Shown here: piece by piece, positions 1 to 11,462 of the stretch
Layout: each line of letters opens with the position of its first letter
Position numbering within the stretch: position 1 is the stretch's first letter
Source: Hesseltinella vesiculosa
Taxonomy: Eukaryota; Mucoromycota; Mucoromycetes; Mucorales; Cunninghamellaceae
Length of the DNA stretch: 64,000 nt
Assembly: GCA_002104935.1 (NCBI GenBank)
Contig: MCGT01000007.1
Location: 806,001-870,000, forward strand
Reading direction: 5' to 3'
The notes under the pieces: model-generated
Database searches by the model: none
Told to the model about the DNA's origin: nothing
Seen by the model: the letters and a program-made list of their open reading frames with translations, nothing else
Position numbers and translations under genes: made by a program

Positions 1-3000
1 TTATCGCGGGCGAGCTGCTGCTCCCGGAGGTATTTCTGTCGCTGGACCAGCATGTTGAGCGCATTCTTTGTTCGCTCTGTGGCAATCTGCTTGTCAATTT
101 CGTCTTGTTTGCGAGACCATGCGACAAACTCGTCAAATCTGCAAATTAGCCATCAGTCATCAGTATACCTCACCCCTCGCTTTTTTTTTTTTTTTTTAGT
201 TGCAGGCTCTTACGTCAGAGCCTTGGTGGCATCCAATAATCGCAAGGAAAGAATATCCAGGGCAGTCTTGAATGCAAGCCCCTTTGGGGTCAGGGCCATG
301 GTCAGCTCCTATTGTCACATTCAAAGGTTGAGTTCATGCAGCGATTTTCTTATTTTTACATACGTGATAGAGGCGGTTATAGGCTAGTTTTGCTTCTTTG
401 ACGGAGGCAATGTCCATGGTCGAGAGTTGGCTGTTGACGCGGGCGTAGTTGTAAAACCGTTCATTCAGGATGTTTGTGCGGTATTTAGACTTGGAAGGCA
501 CAGGTATGGACACGATATGAGTGATGTCAGCATCCACTTGCTCGCTGGCTTTTAGGAGACTTGATAGCCGGTGTTCTTCGTTATACATATGAATGGACAG
601 CGCGCCTTCGAGTGTCTACGTAATAGAGTCAAATCAAATCAAATAGCGCCCCATCTTGTCTTTACCTGCAGAAACTTTGAAATGGTACGTTTGTGAATGT
701 ATCCCGTGGCACCTGGATCACATTTCATCCAAGCCTTCTTGAACCTATCCAAAGGTGGCCAAGAGGTCAGTAGCGAAAACCAGAGAAGTACCTCTCTACA
801 GCCGGTTCTTACTGTCGAATATCTGTTCGAGTGATTTGCGTGAATTGGTTCCGTTTGTCAAACGTGAACGAGAAGTTGCTGATGACAACCTTAAAAAAGG
901 GCGACAAGAGAAAGCTGTGTGAGAAAACGCCTGGGGGGGGGGGGGAACCCATGCACTGGAACATTACCACGATGAGCAGGTTTTCAAAAATGTAGGTGCA
1001 GACAACATAATACACAATGAAGAGAGTATAGGCCAGAACGGGGGAACCACAATCCCCTCCATTAACGCACAACGGAGGCAGTTTTGCAAAATCGTGCATC
1101 AAAAAGTCCTATTGCCGATGCCCACGGTGGCCAACGATGCGCAAGAGTCGTGTTGAGAATTTTTTTTCTTTTTTTTTTTGTAATCTTACCCAATTTTCGC
1201 CAGTGGTGATACGGAAAACGACGCTAAAGGTAGTGGGCAAGGCTCTGAAATTGACATGATTGGATCCATACAAGCCAAATGAGGTCCAATAAAACACCTC
1301 TTGGAAGGCCACCGAAAAGCACAGCTTCATCATAAAATCACCAATGACAATATACAAGATAGCTGCAATAGATTTCCTAAAAAAAAAAAAAAAAAAAAAA
1401 AAAAAGTGAAAGAAAGAAATAAAGAAACAGGGTGAGATGAGACGAGACTAAAAAAAAGGAGGGAATAGAGCGCGTACTGGGCAATACCAATCAGAGTGTC
1501 CAAGGCATCGATTTTTTGGCACAGCCGAAGACAAAGTAGGACCTGGGCAATCACATACAAGATTCTGACAGGAAACTACGAAAAAAAAATTGGAAAATTG
1601 ATGGAGTCAGCGACAGTTTCTGTCCAGAGATGCCCGAGGAAAACAACCAGACGTACGGCTTCGGGGTACAGGAGATGAGTAAAAAGCAGCACCGTGGCTA
1701 ATGGTGGTAGTAAATGTCAGGTTCTAGTAAACAGTAGGGTTTTTTCTTCTCGCTTACCTAAAGGGACCACCAGCAGATCAAACATATTCCAAGAGGAAAG
1801 GGTGAACTAAAGCAAAAGTATCATGAGGACTCTTGTGACAAAAAAAAAAAAAAGTAGCGCGGGTTGACTTGCCATGTGCCATCCCAATCCGAGAGTCTTG
1901 ATCACGATTTCTGCTAAATAAAAGGCAAGACAAGCGAGTAATAAGATGGCTACAAATAAAAAAAAGAAACGGTATCTTCAGTTGACTGGCTCACTTCTGT
2001 CTAATTTTAATTGGGTTTTACCTTGCACAGTGCGAACCCAAGGCTGCTGATGCAGATGGAAGGAGGCAAAGGTTGCTAAGCAGGAAAAAAAAAACACTCG
2101 GTGAGGTTTATCTGTTCGGACGTCAAGCATTATATTTACCAATGTTGAGGATGGTGATGAACATCGCCATATTTAGGAACCAGCCTGATTCCTTGATGAC
2201 GAGGTTGTAGCAGGTTTGCCGGATCCAACCTTCAGGGCGGTACACGTGGGGCCTAGGCTTAACAAGATTGAGCCGCCGCTGCAAATCTTGGTAGTGTCGC
2301 TGGTAGTTTGTCAGGGAAGAAATCCCGTTTCGTTGCTTGAATGACTCGAGGAACACCTAGAGAATAAAGAGAAGCGGGTGAGACGCTAGCGCCACCATAG
2401 ATCATGGTCCCAGGACACATACACCAATAAAAAGCTGGATGGAACAAATGGAAGAAATAAACATAAAGGCCACATAGTAAAATGAATACCAGATCGAGTT
2501 GGAATGCCAGCTGAATTTTGCCTGTGCCGAACTCGAAGGTGACACACTCATCGCAGTAAACAAGGACATGATCTAATCGAAAGAAAAATAGAGGTCAGCT
2601 GTTTTTTTTTTTTTTTTTTTCAAAAGCGGTTACCCATCCTTCCCCCGAGGCGCATTCGAATAAATGCAGCAGGGCGGCCCAAAAGGTATCGTACGAGTAG
2701 TGATACGGGTTGGCCCAGACCCTAGGCAGGAGCAATCCACTGGGCAGGTCTTCGCTGTCGTAGCCAGTGAGGTATTCACCAAAACAAGAGTGGATACCTG
2801 ATACGTCAGTATCGTTGCAGGAGGCAAATCGCCCCGCAAATAAAAAGCAGCCATAAATCGCAAACGGGATAAACACAACCAGATTCAAGGCCGCCGCGTC
2901 CAAGAGCTTGGGAACGCCATACACAGTATCGAGGAACAAGGCTTTCATTGCCGGGATGTAGTAGATGATGTTCAGGATGCGGATGGTGCGGATGCATCGG

Positions 3001-4161
3001 AGCAGGCTTGCGGCTTCGGCCGTTCCCAGGTAGGCTTTGATGGCGACCTGACTGATCAGCAACAAAAAGTCAAACACCTGCCAGACATTGCGCAGATACG
3101 AGGTCGGGAGCACAATAACGCCATAGACTACCATGTGCAGGAAGCTATCCACAAAGAAGATGGCCAGGAGAGCAATCTGAATGTATTCAATCATAAGGGT
3201 GCCGTGGGGGTGGGACTGGCGGAACGTCCAGTCGGTCCAGACAGAAAGGGCAGCGCTAGTGATTGTCAAGGCCATCATGACCTGGTCGTAAAGTGGCGTT
3301 GTGATCAGTTGGTGGCAGCCATTGCGGATCGGGTGCTTAGGCGACAAGTAGATGAAGCTATGGAACAGGTTCATGTTCTCTGATAACACAGCCTTGTCTT
3401 CGCGCGCCACATTCAGCTCGTATTCATCACCATATTTCACCAGAGAGTTCCCGTCTTTGTCATTCCAAAAGAGCCGCTCTTCTGGCTCTTGGTGCTCCTC
3501 TGGACCGAATTCTGTCGACGCTGACCTAGCAAGCATTTTGAAAAAAAAAAATCGTGGGCATTAGAAAAAAAAAATGGCGGCCGGGAGGTGCATACCAGAT
3601 GGAGGCTCTGCGCAGATTTTTTCGAGGAGGCAATGGTACATATTTGGGTGGAGCCGACTTTGCAGCAGCCGAGTCTTTCAAGAAATCTGTGAAATTGGAT
3701 TGATGGATGTCTGCCATGAGGTTGCTTGGCAGACGGTGATGGACATCCACCTGCTTTTGGTTTTGTTTCATGAAAAAAGGCAAAAACACCCTGTTTCAGA
3801 CAAAAAAAAAAAAATCGAGAAAGACAAAGGTGAGCAAAGACATTAGGGTGGTTTGACATGGTCATTTGCCTGCTAACACTGTCCAACTGGAAATACTCTG
3901 GTTGCCAGCGATGTTGCCGCACATATCTTTTGACTTGGATTTCCCGGATCTCGTCTTCTTCCAAATCAAAGTTTTCCATAATCACGGCAATAAACATATT
4001 CAGAACCATATCTAAAACGAAAGATGAGCGTGTGCTGAGCTGGTCAGATCCTTTCTTACAGTGGACAGTAAAGTATAGGAACACCATATAAATCGCAGCA
4101 TATGTGACGTTGAAGTAAGATTGGCTGTGCATACTGTCGTAGAGGATATCCTAGAGCGACA

Positions 4162-4226
<65 letters not shown>

Positions 4227-7200
4227 AGCTCGCTCTCCTGCGCGTATTTCCTACTTACTGTCCAGTTTTCTCCTGTCATGATCTACAAGAGCATAGTCGA
4301 TGAAAAAAAAATGAGCCTTAGGCGACTCTATATCACTCTTAACAACGCGCTTTTACCTGGTAGATTGACAAGAAGGATTGATAAAAACTGTCGAAGCGCA
4401 TGCCCGGGTCGAATTCGTCTTCTGCATCTCGGTAGCCAAAATCACCTCCAAACACCTGCATGGAAACCGAAGTCAACAAGAGCAGAACCATGACAGTAAA
4501 CACTGTCAAATTGAGCACACCTTGGCCGTCACCAATCATAGATGACTTATAAAAAGTGACAAACAGAAATGAGTGCCGCCTTTTTTTTTTTTTCAATTGG
4601 CCCGGCAAAGTCTTACCAGGAGATCCAACGTTCTTGGCAGCAAATAAATCAAGCGGTAGCAACGACAAACAGAGAATAATTCCAATATCCGGAACAGGTT
4701 GGTAGTGACATCCACCAAAAGGAGGTTGGCCAGAGCGCCAATCACAAGAATCAGATCGACACGATTGCACATGGACGACCAAAATTTTGGGCCAGAGCCA
4801 TATATCCTGAGCACTATTTCCAGCGTAAACATCGCATGTATGGCACGGTTGGCGTAGACTGTTGAAGAACAAAATAGCGGCGATGAGCACCTGTACTTTT
4901 GTCTTTATCTCTGCCTACCCAGTGAGCCAGGCAGACGGTCAAGTGGATGGGAGCAGGCTAATGTCAGAACAAAGGTGTTGGAGATGACGAGAACTGATCC
5001 AAATGTGCGGAACCAGGGGTGGGTGATGACGGAGTGGACCCAGAGCTGCAGCTTATGCGTTTGCTGACCCAGAAGATGGTGGTGACCTTCATACATCCAG
5101 CTGTCTTCTTGGACGCCATCCTGTTTTCGTAGCCCAGTCCGTTCAGTCGTGGGGATCAGCAGCCGCTCCTTTTTCGCTTCCATACTAAACGCACTTTTCT
5201 GTTCTGTCGACCGAACATACGAGAAGGTCGAAGTGATGACGGCTGAGGTAAAAAAAAAAAAAATCAGACATCTGCCAGTGGCTACGATTCGGCTGCTCCA
5301 TTTTTATCTTACCAATGAACATCGGTACAAGCACCAGCGTCATGAGATAGACACACAGGCTATAAAAAACAGCAGCGACAGACGAAGACATGGAGTCTTG
5401 GCAGGCATACATAATATCGGTCCAGCCTTCGGTTGAAATGACAGTAAAGGTGTTGAGCAATGAGGAAAGGATGTTGTCAAAGTTGAGATAGCTATAGAAA
5501 GGCGTGAAGGCTGAACTTTGGATACACACTTGGCCCGATTGGCATGTGCCTCCATCCAGGCCACCTCCATGCACCAGTCTATTCGCATCTATATCATAGA
5601 CTTGTAATAGCATATCTGTCCCGTTGTAATAGCTGTTGCACATTTGCGGCGGTCGTACCAGCGTTAAGGCATCTATGAGCCGGGCGAAAAAGACAGCCGA
5701 CAGGTCAGCTGCGCCTTTCCTAAGGATAGTAACGTTTCCTTCTCTCTTTTCCCACTGACTAACCTGAGGTGATTGGTATAGCAAATGGATCGTTGACAGC
5801 AGCGCACTGTCTAGACATTGCCCCTAAGAAAATGTGCTGTGCAGCCATAGAAAACAACAGCCAAAAGAGAGCAAAGAAACCGAGAGTTGTAAAAAACATG
5901 TCCATGCACGAATTGAGCGACTGCATAATGACCTGCAAATAAGCATGGTATGAGTGGCACAGATTTCAGTCTCCCTTTCAATTATTTTTTTTTATTTATT
6001 TTACCTTTGTGCCATCAGTAATAAAAAGCAAGCGCAAGATGCGGAGCGACGCGGCTGCAGGCAAGACAGGGATGAAGAGGCCGCCAGAGAGCAAAAAATA
6101 GTTCATCCAAAACGCAACACCAGAGACAAGGTCCAGGGCATTGCGAATATCCGACAGGAATGGGTTGTGGTCGATCTTGAGATGGTCGAGCGAGATGACG
6201 GTAGGATGGGACAGCTGGTGGTCGTCGTGGTGTTGTTCGTCGTGCAAAAGCGAAGGCGAATGTGCATAGCTGACATGAGTCGGGGATAGGTCGTGAGGAT
6301 TGTTGATCAGACAGACGGACGACCGCGGCGAGGGCTCAGCGCTGGCTAACAATGGCATTTCTTCGTCTGGCTGAGAAGCCATCCAAGGGGGCAGCGGGGT
6401 GGGCGAGCGAGAGTCGGTCGTAGCTGATCCTCGATCGCTAGCTTCTTCAAAAAACTGATCCATGGAATGTGAGATGAACGGCATTCGCTGTTCGAGAGGG
6501 TGGATGGCGCGCGATGCAGCTTTGGCCAGTAGCGTATTTTGGAACCAGGCCATCATTCGATCTTTCCAAACTGGCGGCGTCTCAGACCATGTTTCCAAAA
6601 CAAAGCCATAGACAATGATTTTGACAATGACATCGAATCTACAGAATGAAAAATGGCGAAAAAAGATATTGAGTGAGGCTGCATTTTGCTTTTTTTTTTT
6701 TTTCTGCTTACAAGACAAAAGCATTGATAGCCATAAGCACACGGAATTCAGGTTTGTCAACGCTTGTTTTCTGTTCATGATTGTCAATGGGGATCGCAGA
6801 AATCGTGATCCATTGGGCGAAGAGAAGAACAAGAGATACGGACTTGTACCCACTGCAAGAGAAAGAGCGAAGGTCAGCCAAGCCCGCCTCTTCCTATTTT
6901 GGTTCTCCTTTTCTACGTTCACCTACGCCGATGCGATGAGTCGCCATAAAAAGAGTCGGAAAGGGCTGTAGGGAGGAAAGAGCCACAAAGACCATCCTTT
7001 GAGCCGTATTTCATTGTCCCTGGCAGATTTGGTCCATCGAGAGGTGAAGGCTGACAAGCAGGCGGGCAATGAGCCAGGCGGAGAGGGCACAAGAAGGGGC
7101 GACGTGCCGCCAGAATGGGAGGAGCTGCCGTCCTGGTAGTAAGTTCTTTCGTTCAGGTTGCTGTCGGTGCGTAAGACGTGGAGATAGGTGCCAAGGAAGG

Positions 7201-8044
7201 ACAGGTGCTTGACTGAGAGCTTAAAAGGTAAAAGTTCGCAGCTGCGGGTATCGACAATGCGGATGGCCAGGCGGATCCACTGGGCCCAGGCGCTGGCCAG
7301 CAGCTTTTGTAGCGAGGTGACCCCAACTTGGCTTGGCCGGGAGAGGAGTGATTTTGAACGGGAGGTAGTAGAGAACTCTAGGAATTTGGCCAGGCGGCGT
7401 TTGTGTGGGTGTTTGTTGCTGGCGCATTGGGGGTGGGCTCGGGTGTTTAGGCATGAAAGCCGGTGCATGCTGCTGCCAAAGGACGGCCGGGACAGGCGGG
7501 AATGATGTATGAGACTGGGCGATTTGCTGGCAGAGGATGGCGCCAAGAAACGGCGCTGGGAATCGAGCGATCGGCCAGTGGTGCGGCTGGAAGTCGACCG
7601 GGAGCGGCTGAGGCTTGAGTGCATGGAGTGAGACGAAGGGCGGTGATGGTGAGCCAGTGTGTCTGATCTATCCGAGTAGACGGAATTGACGCTTTCAATG
7701 GAGCTTCTTGAGCTTTCGGCATTGGGCGAACGAGGTGGGTGGCTCACGGATTTGGTGCGATAGATCTGGCCGCTGGCGATACTGCGACGTCGGGTAAGTG
7801 ACGCACGGGCAAGACGCCTGGAGGAGAGGATCTGTCGTTTCAAGGCATCCAGCTTGTTTTTCTTTTCTAGGCGATCAAATGTCAATGGTGGGTATCGTTC
7901 CTGGAGACGGCGAGGGCCAGACAAGGGCATGGTGGCAAAAGGTGAGCGTTCATTGGGCTGGACCCGATGCATCGCGTCGTAATTTGGTGAAGGAGAGTCG
8001 TTTGGGTGTAATGCATGGCCGTAATCCTGTTTGCTCTGGTCCAT
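1..8044 (-). CDS. CCH1: Voltage-gated calcium channel alpha subunit, CCH1-like (3' end beyond window)
   Basis: This is the pore-forming subunit of the plasma-membrane high-affinity Ca2+ channel. The first exon starts at the ATG at 8044 and encodes a long basic, Ser/Arg-rich cytoplasmic N-terminus down to about 6927. Four ion-channel repeats follow, interrupted by many short introns. The pore-loop motifs are visible: STEGW near 5430 (repeat I), TGENW near 4270 (II), SGEGW near 2640 (III) and TTGENW near 1195 (IV). All four therefore have Glu at the selectivity position. An S4 helix with spaced arginines (RCIRTIRILN) lies near 2960-3000 in repeat III. The post-S6 segment with FDLEEDE near 3950 belongs to the II-III linker. 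The C-terminal tail runs off the left edge. Family assignment is firm; the individual exon edges were not all resolved. Cch1 usually works with Mid1, which is not in this window. Confidence 0.88.
4166..4223. repeat. 58-nt poly(A) homopolymer in a CCH1 intron
   Basis: An uninterrupted run of about 58 A on the plus strand (poly-T in the sense of the minus-strand CCH1 gene) lies in the intron that follows the repeat II pore exon. It is the longest of dozens of A/T homopolymers in this window, nearly all of which lie in introns or untranslated sequence. Confidence 0.9.
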
Positions 8045-8481
8045 AAAAGGTGTTTAAAAGGGTGGGAGAAGAGAGAAGACAGAAAGTCGGGTATTTTTTT
8101 TTTTTTAGCTAATGGAGGAAAAAAAAAACCCCCCCACCTGCCATGCTCTGCTGAAACACAGCGACCCAAAAACGTTACTTTTCAACACCCGAGCGTGCGT
8201 TTTTTCAGTTCCATTGCCCTGCAAAAACACAGTCATTAGCTCCAGCCGGCTCTTTTGCTGCAAAGGATAGCTTTTCATTGTGATACCTATTAACGCGCCA
8301 TCTAACCCAAAATCGCTTTGTTTTACTGTCCGTGTTGCTTGGCAGTGGTGTGAGTGATTAGGCATAGCGGAGGCCATGCTGGCTGGGAAACCTTTGTCCA
8401 TCGATGTGGTTTAGGCAGAATCAATTTTTTTTTTTACTGTGCAAAATTGCCCGCCGACGCCGTTTTTCTTTCTACTTCACC
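8045..8481. promoter_or_regulatory. Divergent intergenic region between CCH1 and a small gene
   Basis: This 437-nt stretch separates the CCH1 start (minus) from the ATG at 8482 (plus), so it must hold both promoters. It contains poly-T and poly-A tracts and a C run near 8130. I see no clear TATA box. Confidence 0.4.
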
Positions 8482-9046
8482 ATGAATTTCTCCTGTGGTT
8501 GTTTGTTTGATGATAAAGTCAAGGAACCTCATTTCAAAAAGACAAAACATTTCGAAGATCTTAGTGCCAGTTTTGCCGTCAATGCCAAGCATGAACAACT
8601 CGATGCCCAGTAAGAAGTTGAATGCAGAAACAGGACAGGACTGATGAAATCCATTGCTCTCTCTCCAAAGCTATTCTTGGTTAGTGCAAATGCACAAGCC
8701 ATTGGGCACCGGCGAACCTTATGTTGAGGCTACCCTGGAAAATCCTCACGATCCGAATCGATCATTGCTTGTGCCGGCGATCCAGCTGAAGAGTGCTGAT
8801 GCAGATGCGCCATTTCCCCACCCTCGTTACTATGTGCTCTCGCCCAACTTGGGAGGTCTCCACTGCGGCCTGTACAAAATGAAATTGACAGCCTATGCCG
8901 ACAAGTCCAAGTCCAAAATCCTTACCGAGCACGAAAACCAGCTGCTTTCCCGCATCAACACCGAGACGTGTGCTAAAACCGAATTTATGGAACGGATGAA
9001 CGAGGCCGCACGCCACGCTGATCAAGCCTGGGAAACCAAGCAGTGA
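8482..9046 (+). CDS. Conserved-looking small protein of unknown function (167 aa)
   Basis: Two exons, 8482..8609 and 8671..9046, joined by a GTAAG..AAAG intron. The phase is correct: CA joins C to give His43. The product starts MNFSCGCLF and ends AWETKQ. It has a Cys-rich N-terminus (CGC), a central stretch with PHPRYYVLSPNLGG and a charged helical C-terminus. No transmembrane segment or signal peptide is evident, and I do not recognise the family. It is divergently transcribed from CCH1 and convergent with CWC22, whose stop codon lies about 130 nt downstream. Intact frame and clean splicing make a real gene likely. Confidence 0.7.
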
Positions 9047-9173
9047 AAAAATAGACATGGCACTAGATACCAATTAAAAGACACGCTCTCCACCAAAGTT
9101 GTGTTTCTTTCTATTTTTTTTTTTTTTTGACAACATGATATCCATTCTTATTTTATTTTTATGACTACCATCA

Positions 9174-11095
9174 TCAACGTCGACGACGGCGAGGAGGGCT
9201 TCTAGATACACTGCTGTCGCTCTCACTATCATAACCGCTGCTGCTTTCACTGTCGGAGCCGCTGCTGCTGCCAGAGTCGGAGCCACTGCTGCTGCTATCT
9301 GAATCCGAGTCCGAGTCTGTGTCTGAGGTGGCACGCATCATTTGCTTGGGTGCGGTACGGAGCCATTCGCGAAGGTCTTCGGTCAAAGCGCCAAGACCGA
9401 TACTTGTCCAGTAGTTGATGGCAAACCGGGTGTCCTTGGGGTTTTGTTTGGGGAACATGCCGGCAAAGCTGGGGGCCAGGTCGGGGTCTTCGATGCGTTC
9501 CTTGAGTTTCTTGAGACCCATGAACTCGCTGATTTCCTGGAAGAAAATCTTGATGAAAATACGCGAGGCCGATGTGGTGTCCTCTTCGGTCAGTTTGATT
9601 AATTCAAGAGCCGTCCAGGGCATGGCATCGGAGAAGAAGAGATGGGCAAAGAGCTTGCCGATGTTGCGCAGGCGGTTGGTTTCGTAGCGATGGATGGTGT
9701 CAAAGGTGTCTTTGAAAGCCTGGACAAAGTTGTCGCGCCACACACGGCTCATTTTGCAGAATCGCTCGCCCATTAAGCCATAAAATTTAAGGTAGGTGCG
9801 TTCTTGGGAACAACATTCAATGATCATGTTACACAGTTCAATCTACAAAAAGTTCAAAAAGCAACATGAGCGGGCGGCGTCCTTTGACAGAGGCACTTAC
9901 CTCTTGGCCTTCAGGGATGTTCAGCTTCATGAGCTTGTGACAACATTCTTCAAAGTCAACACTGGACATGACGGTCAAGTAGATCTTGCGGCGCAAATCG
10001 ACCAGATCTGTGCCAGTTTCGTCTTGGATATCCATGGCATGGTCGTCTTCGTCACTGCCGCTTTCGTCGTCGCTTTCGCTGCCACTGGAGCCTGATCCGT
10101 CGTCGGAGTCGTCCGAGTCGCCACCCAAGACCTCGGCTTTGATGGCTCCATATTTTTCTTCGTTGTCTTCATAGTCGGGGTCGAACTTGAAGATGTTGAG
10201 TTCATCCTCGGCGTCGAGGTCGTCATCATCCAGGCCGACATTGTGGGTGATTTGGTCGTCCTCTTCGACCAGGTCCAAGTCAGCGCCAACAGCTTGGTTG
10301 TCTTTGTATTTGTCCTTGCGCACCTGGAACAGGACTTCGATCATGTACTGGACACGCTTATCGATGTCACCTTCATGCAGGATGGTGCGGAGACGTTCAA
10401 AGATGGCATGGTTGGGCTTGACCGACACGTTGGCCAGATGGGCGCCGACTTCCCGGAGAAAGCCCACGGCGATTTCCACCGAGTCGTTTGTAGGACGGCC
10501 CAGCATCAAATAGATCATCTGCAACGCCAGGATTTCGTTGGCAACAAGCTGGTTGGTCAAATGTGCAATGAATCGGCAGACGGATAAACATGTTGTCTTT
10601 GAAGAGATGAATAAAAAGACGTCAGCATCTTCTCTCTCCTCTCTTACTTTTGTTTACCTTGTCATTACGGCGAAAGGCTCGGCGGAATTGCAGAACCAGG
10701 CGGGTTAAGAGAAGCCCACCGATGGAAGGAATCTTGGTGTTGATGACAGCCACCATGGCGGCGTAGACAGGCGTGAACGGTATACTTGCGCTTTGGGCTT
10801 TCATGATGCTTTTACAGAACAGGCCGCGGCCGCGGATCAAGTTTTCGCCAAACAGCTCAGGTACGATCATCTTGATATTGGCCACGTTGACTTTGTTGAT
10901 CAGGCCATTGATGGATTTCTTCAAGGCTTCCCAGGTCATGCGCTGGTATTCCTCGGTTGCCTGGTCGTTTAAGTTTTGTTGCATTTGTCGTAATCGATGA
11001 GGGGGAATGTACACGCCGCCCGATCTAGACAACGCCATGATGCCATTCTCATCATCCAGCTTACGGCGTTTCGCGACATTTTCGACTTCGGTCAT
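9174..11095 (-). CDS. CWC22: Pre-mRNA-splicing factor CWC22 (MIF4G and MA3 domains)
   Basis: CWC22 is a spliceosome protein that escorts eIF4A3 for exon-junction-complex deposition. There are three exons, 10658..11095, 9901..10596 and 9174..9842, all with phase 0 introns, giving 600 aa. The MIF4G domain runs from about residue 30 to 215 and includes [11 protein letters not shown] and [13 protein letters not shown]. An acidic linker with DSDDSDDGS follows. The MA3 domain occupies roughly residues 290-490, with [16 protein letters not shown]. The tail ends in a Ser/Asp-rich then Arg-rich tract (SPPRRRRR), an RS-like end typical of splicing factors. The start at 11095 gives [12 protein letters not shown]; an alternative in-frame start a few codons upstream is not ATG. 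Confident from residue-level similarity to the known family. Confidence 0.92.
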
Positions 11096-11462
11096 CTGAG
11101 GTATCAAAATGTAAAAGACTGTTCAAAAAAAAGTTGTAGATTGCCACCGTCGAGGGATGGGATGTAAACAATAAAATTAAAATCAAAGGGGTAGGAGAAA
11201 CGATTAAGAAATAAGTAGAGCCACCACAAAGATTTATCAATCAACAAGCAATCAATAGCGTCAGGATGAGGCAAGAGTAAAAGATGGAGACAAAGAGAAA
11301 AAAGAGTTTGTGTGTTTTTTTTTTTTTTTTTTTTTTGGTCTGCGGAGCCAGCGACTGTTGATTGGACAAGCGCTCTCTGCTTCATGTTTTTACTGAGAGG
11401 GCAAAAGGCGTGTCGCATTTTTTTTTTCTTTTCTTTTCCGCATCGAAACATCATTCTACGCA
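11096..11462. promoter_or_regulatory. Divergent intergenic region, CWC22 and CENP-T
   Basis: This 367-nt region lies between two divergent starts. It contains a T run of about 22 nt (11317-11338) and a second one near 11420. The promoters of both genes must lie here; no distinct motif was recognised. Confidence 0.4.

Noticed and set aside
9342..10587. Plus-strand frames opposite CWC22
   Set aside because: They are antisense shadows of a well-supported coding gene.
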